Shown here: positions 58,192 to 64,000 of the stretch, in pieces | How positions within the stretch are numbered: position 1 is the first letter of the stretch | Layout of the letters: every line of letters begins with the position of its first letter | NCBI GenBank assembly: GCA_030674185.1 | Contig: CM060308.1 | Span: forward strand, 29,668,504-29,732,503 | DNA from: Monoplex corrugatus | Taxonomy: Eukaryota; Mollusca; Gastropoda; Littorinimorpha; Ranellidae | Length of the DNA: 64,000 nucleotides | Direction of reading: 5' to 3' | Program-made: the position numbers and the translations under genes | Notes under the pieces: model-generated | Database searches by the model: none | Told to the model about the DNA's origin: nothing | What the model saw: only the letters and a program-made list of their open reading frames with translations

Positions 58192-58680
58192 CATATTGAT
58201 ATAATGCCTGTTCAGTCTGACAGCTGTTGTTGACAGTTTCATGAAACACAATAGTTGGTTATCATTATTATTATTATTACTAGTAGTAGCTATAGTAGTA
58301 GTAGTACTAGTATTGATATGACTAAAACGGAACGTCTTTGTTTCAAATCACCACAGACTAAATCAGATTATTATTATTAGTAGTAGTAGCAGTAGTAGTA
58401 GTGGTAGCAGTAGCAGTAGTAGTAGCAGCAGCAGCAGCAGTAGTAGTAGTAGCAGTAGTATCATTTTTGTTATTGTTGTTGTTGTTGCTATCAGGCTTCT
58501 TCTGTCCGTGTTTGGAGGAAGCTGTGGATTGTCATCACATTCGGTTTTCCAAACTTCTGCAGCAGCCGCCTTTTCAAACAGGGGAGAGTAATGCGTCGAG
58601 TTGGACCAGACAGCCACTACACTGTTGCCTCCCGTTCGTGCTGCTGAAAGTCGAATTGATAAGGCATACACGGATATTTA
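57954..58680 (-). other. ATG14 upstream region with simple repeats
   Basis: Presumed promoter side of ATG14; no TATA box seen. It contains a GA run (58164-58192) and trinucleotide (ATT/TAG/AGC)n tracts at 58261-58312 and 58364-58475. Leu- or Val/Ala-rich frames over the trinucleotides are artefacts. Confidence 0.5.
58364..58475 (+). repeat. Trinucleotide (TAG/CAG)n repeat
   Basis: TTATTATTAG then mixed TAG, CAG and TGG units, about 37 triplets. Confidence 0.9.
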
Positions 58681-59033
58681 TTTTTGTCTTGTCTTGACTA
58701 CACTACTAGTGCAAAACCTTTTAATATTGCTCAGTTCCCTTCGTTTGACAGAAATCCAAGCCAAAGTTCACAAAGAGATGTATTACCTTGGAGATGTATA
58801 ACACAAGAAGCAGAACAAGAAAACGGAATATGGAAAAGAGAAATACAGCGCTATATACAAGAGGATAGGTCAAGACATGAAAAAACGCGAAGGAAAGCTT
58901 GATCCAGCAACAATGTGAAGACATGGAGAAAAACTTTAACAAGCTTCAAAGAAAGCTTTTAACAACAACGACACAAAGAAAGCTTTTAACAAAAACGACA
59001 CAAAGAAAGCTTTTAAGACTCTAAATGACTTAA

Positions 59034-59222
59034 CCCTTTGACTCCCGCACCCTTTGCACCAACTGCAAAATCTTAACCCTTTGGCTCCCTCACCCTTTCC
59101 ACCAGCTTCCTGCGGGAAGGAAGCTGGTGGAAAGGGTGAGGGAGCCAAAGGGTTAAGTGTTTGCTTTGATAGTATGTTTGACAATGCAGGATACTGGTGG
59201 ACAGGGTGCAGGAGTCAAAGGG
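59034..59222 (+). mobile_element. TTAA palindromic MITE, best-preserved copy
   Basis: 189 bp between two TTAA (59030-59033 and 59223-59226). Outer TIR CCCTTTGACTCCCGCACC and its partner GGGTGCAGGAGTCAAAGGG; inner palindrome CCCTTTCCACCAGCTTCC with GGAAGCTGGTGGAAAGGG. Removing the MITE and one TTAA restores the LINE frame LNDL-TKVK, so the TTAA is a true target duplication. Confidence 0.92.
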
Positions 59223-59410
59223 TTAACCAAAGTCAAAGTAGAGTTAGTACTATTCACGACAAAGACGGCAACTATCTTACACAGGGAAAAGACATCACAA
59301 AAAGATGGACTAAGCACTACTCTGGCCTGTACAAATGATCAGAGCTAACAGTGTAAGAGTCATCAAACAAAAATGACATCACAATAATCAACGATGAAGT
59401 TGTAGCAGCA

Positions 59411-59480
59411 GTTTCAGTTTCAGTTTCTCAAGATGACGTCTCCGCACACGGAATGAATTCCATAGGCACTACCGTCACAG
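59411..59480 (+). repeat. SINE 5' fragment
   Basis: CAGTTTCAGTTTCTCAAGAT then GACGTCTCCGCACACGGA. A second copy is at 60468-60545 (CAGTTTCAGTTTCTCAAGAT then AACGTCTCTGAACTCTGA). This start is common in gastropod SINEs by recall. Confidence 0.65.
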
Positions 59481-60467
59481 GTGTTATGTGATAGTGATCA
59501 TGACACAAGCCTTAAATCTGCACATAAACCCCTATCAGCTGGTCAGGTCCTGAGGTCCTACCTAGCCTATGTTATACCTAGCTTACATTTTTTAATACTA
59601 GTATTATATCAGTCTCTCACTGAAATAGTCTTGGTTAGCAGCAGTGAATATGCTGAATGTGGTAGGGCTACAGGCATTAACGACATCCCTGCTGATTTCT
59701 TGAAACATGGCTGAGAGGCTGTAACAGCTATCCTAACTGCCTTTTGCAACAAAATCTGGCGTACAGGTGAGTGGCCCACGCCATAGACCGAATCACTAAT
59801 CATCACCCTTCTCAAGAAAGGTTCGGAAATCTCCAAACACGGCCAGAACTACCCCCGTTATCAGTTTGATCAGTCATGCCTGCAAAGTATTACTCAAAAT
59901 CATTCTGAATAGACTACAGCACAAGCAGATACTATTACCGCTAAAAAAAAAACCCTGAAAACTGGACAGGTCGGATTCCATAAGCGTACTATCGAACTAT
60001 TTAACCTGCACACCCTTTGAGGAAAACCCCACCAACAGCAGGTGGAGTTCTACCACATCTTCACAAGAATTCAAGAAGGCATATGACAGAGTCTGACAAG
60101 AAGCTTTATGGGCCACAATGAAGAAATCTAATATTTGGAATTAGGAAAAAAACAAACAAACAAACTTAAGACTATCCAGCGCTGAATTATTCTCCAAAGC
60201 AACTAGTGCAATATTTATACAGGGTGCTAATGAAGAGTGGTTTCATACTTCAGTTGGAGTTCGTCAGGGCTGCCTTCTGACCCCCACGCTTTTTTTAGGT
60301 ATTACCTGAACATATCATGACTGAGGCACCTAAAGATCACGTCAGCACATCAGCACTGGAGGAAGAACCATCACAAATCTTCGCTTCGGAGATGACACTG
60401 ATCATCATCAATCATTTATTGTGATGTTAACACTGAAGTCATTGTACTGGCATACAAACACTGCCAC

Positions 60468-60545
60468 GAACAGTTTCAGTTTCAGTTTCTCAAGATAACG
60501 TCTCTGAACTCTGAACGAATTGCATAAATATTAACGTCATTGATG
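60468..60545 (+). repeat. SINE 5' fragment, second copy
   Basis: See 59411; shares CAGTTTCTCAAGAT.ACGTCTC and a tandem CAGTTT start. Confidence 0.6.
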
Positions 60546-61361
60546 CCATGTGATGGAGAAGACACTTTCACACTTCCACACAGACAAACGTTCGTACGCA
60601 CGATAGTATGCGTGCGAGGACATACGTGCCCATTTTATTGCCCCCCCCCCCCCCCCCGCCTCCACTTTTCTTTAAACAAACAAAGAAACAAACAAAGAAA
60701 CAAACAAACCATACAAATAAACAAACAAACAAAGCATAACAAAACAAAATAAAAAAAAGGAAAAAACAAAGAAAGAAAAGCGAACCAGCTAATAATAGCC
60801 TAAAAATTTAAGACATCTCAGCATGCAGGTCCACAGAAGACCGTAGGCGGAGACTGTACACTGTGCAGTAACATATCACCTGCACAGTGTGGGCATATAG
60901 GCTATGCATCAGAGAAAAACATCAGAACGCTTAAACAACAACGACAAACCAACCTGGAGTTGCATGCTGGTTAAGTGACCAAATGTTTTTGCTGATGAAT
61001 AAAGGAATGGATTGATGCTGTTTCCGCTATTTCTGTTTTCCTGGTGTTTCTGATCACGTGACGTCTGGTTTTGTTGACAGTCCTTCCCAAACAACATTTC
61101 TCATAGATGATAATGTGAACTAGGAGCTTGGTCAATGTCCAGGTCTGGTGTTGCTATGTCAAGGTGGGGATGTAAATGGGACAGATGAATTTGTCTTTTG
61201 TTTCAGTAGGAATGCTGATTTTTCTACGGAGCTGGGCAAATTGACAACTGACATTGCTTGCTTTCTGGACTTTGTTCTTAAAAAAGTATCATTTCTTTTC
61301 TTCTTTTTTTTGGTCAGTTTTGGAGTTGACAACTAGGCAAATCACACAAACAAATAATACA
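60546..61361 (+). other. Intergenic stretch with poly-C and AAAC repeats
   Basis: C17 at 60641-60657 followed by an (AAAC)n-rich tract to about 60780. The rest has no supported gene. Confidence 0.5.
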
Positions 61362-61472
61362 GAAATTAACAGGCGCACGGACGCGCACCCCTTTTCTCTC
61401 GCTAGTCTACGTTTTGGCAAATGTTCTGGAACTGAATATGATGTCAAGCAATCCATACAACACAAACACAGC
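61362..61472 (+). repeat. 110-bp direct repeat, copy 1
   Basis: GAAATTAACAGGCGCACGGA through CAATCCATACAACACAAACAC recurs at 62165-62277 with about 7-8 differences, each copy bordering a microsatellite or AT-rich sequence. Confidence 0.9.
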
Positions 61473-62057
61473 TTCCTCCGTCTGGGCTATCTTTCAAATA
61501 CAATGTACCACGTACATTGTTCGCACTCAGGGGGTACACCAGGAAACAATCCATTTAATAGACTCTCATTGCCACATTGCGCTGTCAAGTGCCGGTGGTT
61601 AATGGGTTTAGCACCACCAACAGACACGCAAAGCACGCGGCTCAATTTTCTGCTTCCATACATCATCTCTCGCTCTCTTATCCTCCATCCCTCTCTTCCA
61701 ACCCATCTCCCTCCTTCCCTCTCCCACTCCCATCATCTCTGTTTCCATGCTCTCGGGGTAAACTTTCTCTTCTCTCTTCTTTTTCTAAAGTTTATCATGT
61801 GTGTGTGTGAGTATGTACATACATATATATCTATATATATGTACATAAGAATACACTTCAATTTTCCAAGACAGTCAACAAGAGCATTGACTATTTTCTC
61901 CAATATTTCGGCCCTTGGCCTTCCTCAGGGTAAAATGACAATAAAATAGCATGATCTCATCTACATTAGAGAATTCATCTCACTTCCTTTAAAATATCAC
62001 ATAAAATCACGTGGGGCATGAATTTACACACAAACGCATAGTCGCCCACATTCACAC

Positions 62058-62277
<220 letters not shown>

Positions 62278-62281
62278 ATAG

Positions 62282-62580
<299 letters not shown>

Positions 62581-63320
62581 TATACATTTTTTTAATTCAG
62601 TATGCCTCTCTCTATATATACATGTATACATACATATAGATATACATATTTAAATATATGTATTTTTAAAATCAGTACGCCTCTAGAATCATGGATATCG
62701 TATCGCACAAAAAAGAGTGACGATCAGCAGTGAGCTGTAAGGTCTCATGTGGAGATACGCCATGAAACTTCTAGATCTTTTTCACGCAATCGACCTAGGT
62801 CTTCCGTGGTTTGCCTCTTGTTCTAAATTTAGATATATTTTTGTTATAATGCTTGTTGAATCACGGGTTGCATTCTGGTCAGATGACCAACCCATTTAAT
62901 TCGTTGCTGACGAATATGATGGTGAAGTGGTGTTTTAGTCAAGTCGAATTTGTTATTTTTTGCTGACGAATATAGTGGTAGAGTGGTATTCTAGTGAAGT
63001 CAACGTTATCATCCACAATTGAAAAATTACGTTGTGGTATTCGATAAGAATGCAACACAAACAGTATAATGTTCACAAGGAAATAACATAACATGCAAAG
63101 TAAACTGAATGTCTTATGTAAAATGCAATCATATAAAAACGAAAGTGCTCATCCCTACGACATTCATCCCGCACACAACACCACCACCATCAAATACATT
63201 CAATCATTGAAATAATTTAATCAGTAAATAAATGAACAAGAACAACCAAGTATATTTGATGTTGAAGGCATTCGTAGGCACGCATAAATTATGCCGGCAA
63301 ATGTTTGTGAGGTGGTAGTT
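62581..63320 (+). other. Intergenic stretch
   Basis: No supported gene. 62865-62900 (TTGCATTCTGGTCAGATGACC) resembles 60960-60985 weakly; GCTGACGAATAT occurs twice (62909, 62963). Confidence 0.4.
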
Positions 63321-63323
63321 GTG

Positions 63324-63327
<4 letters not shown>

Positions 63328-63385
<58 letters not shown>

Positions 63386-63480
63386 CGCGCCGCGCGCGTG
63401 TGAGTGTGTGCCTGCGTGTGTATATGTGTGTGTATGTGTGTGCGTGCGTGCGTGCGTGCGTGGTGCGTGCGTGCGTGCTG
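63328..63480 (+). repeat. (TG)n/(TGCG)n microsatellite
   Basis: TG run followed by a GCGC patch and GTGCGTGC repeats. Confidence 0.95.
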
Positions 63481-63499
63481 GCGCGCGTACGCATGTATG

Positions 63500-64000
63500 T
63501 CTGCCTGTTCCTATCTTTATATCTGTGTCTGCAGGTCTGTCTGTGTATCTATGTCCATAATTATGTCTGTGTGTCTGTCTGCCTAAGTGTCTATGTGAGT
63601 CCGTCTGTGTCTGTCTGTGTGTCTATGTCTTATCTGTTTCAGTGCCTTTGTTTGCTTGTCTGTACCATTTGTGTCTGTCTGTGTGACTGTGTCTGCTAGT
63701 GTGTCTGTCTGTCCATCTGTGTCTGTGTGATTGTGTCTGCTAGTGTGTCTATGTCTGTTCTGTGTTTGTCTCCGTGTCCGTTTTTGGTCTGTATCTGTGT
63801 GTCTATGTGTAATTGTTTTTACTTGTGTCCGTGTGTTTATGTCTGCCTGTGTGTCCAGTCTGTCTGTGTCTGTGTCTGTGTCTGTCTATATGTGTCTGTG
63901 TCTAGTCAATCTGCCTGTGTTTGTGTGTGTCTAATCTGTGTCTGTGTCTAGTATGTCTGTACGTCTGTCTGCGTCTGTCTGGGTCTCTGTTTACATCTAT
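63500..64000 (+). repeat. Degenerate TGTCTG-rich cryptically simple region
   Basis: The last 500 bases consist of TGTCTGTGTC-like words in varying order with strong T+G bias. Cys/Val/Ser-rich open frames are artefacts. Confidence 0.85.

Larger units (their letters stand above)
58800..60420 (+). mobile_element. Decayed LINE (RT linker to palm), hosting MITE and SINE pieces
   Basis: Reading pieces in order: IWKREIQRYIQEDRSRHEKT (58829), KAFKTLNDL up to 59033, then after the MITE TKVKVE and the DKDGNYLTQGKDITKRWTKH frame, GRATGINDIPADFLKHG (RT block 1, 59670), NKIWRTGEWP, EFKKAYDRV (60070), VRQGCLLTP (60258) and NLRF.DD (60380, decayed YADD). Many stops. KAFN(N/K)NDTK is repeated three times at 58940-59010. 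The family is an APE-type LINE; clade not determined. Confidence 0.7.

Overview
The window is animal nuclear DNA. It has long introns, GT-AG splice sites, very abundant (CA)n/(GA)n microsatellites, minisatellites, and several LINE, SINE and DNA-transposon families. The repeat repertoire fits a gastropod mollusc, probably a caenogastropod. That placement comes from recalled resemblance of the repeats and was not tested by a search.

Two host genes face each other tail to tail. On the + strand (about 635-33834) lies the 3' part of an ACF1/BAZ1A gene, the large subunit of ISWI chromatin-remodelling complexes. Ten exons with matching phases encode about 898 C-terminal residues: the WHIM/WSD region, two PHD fingers and a bromodomain ending at a stop. 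The 5' exons (WAC and most of DDT) lie outside the window. On the - strand (57953-44631) lies a complete nine-exon ATG14 (Barkor) gene of about 500 residues. It has an N-terminal CxxC pair, a coiled coil, a WDFV LC3-interacting motif and a C-terminal BATS-type end. The two proteins have unrelated jobs (chromatin remodelling; autophagy PI3-kinase complex I), and I see no sign of co-regulation beyond adjacency.

BAZ1A introns are packed with mobile DNA. Intron 1 holds a decayed LINE with a multiplied reverse-transcriptase catalytic block. It also holds a 3.28-kb terminal-inverted-repeat (TIR) transposon carrying a small two-exon gene. Intron 7 holds a 42-bp minisatellite of about 49 units split by a 3.4-kb LINE with a restriction-like endonuclease, then a 530-bp repeat, a 22-bp minisatellite and a tRNA-derived SINE. 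Intron 8 has a 37-bp minisatellite. Intron 9 holds a scrambled RTE-type LINE with a second, nearly identical copy of the 3.28-kb transposon inside it.

The space between the genes (33835-44630) contains a 2.9-kb element bounded by TTAA. A palindromic TTAA-flanked MITE family of about 190 bp recurs across the window; one copy interrupts a LINE reading frame exactly at a TTAA. Downstream of ATG14's first exon (58000-64000) the sequence is intergenic: LINE fragments, SINE pieces, long CA/TG/TA tracts and a degenerate TGTCTG-rich end.

The best candidates for something undescribed are the duplicated transposon with its conserved 72-residue spliced mini-gene, and the LINE in the minisatellite with its tRNA-like, multi-stem 3' end.
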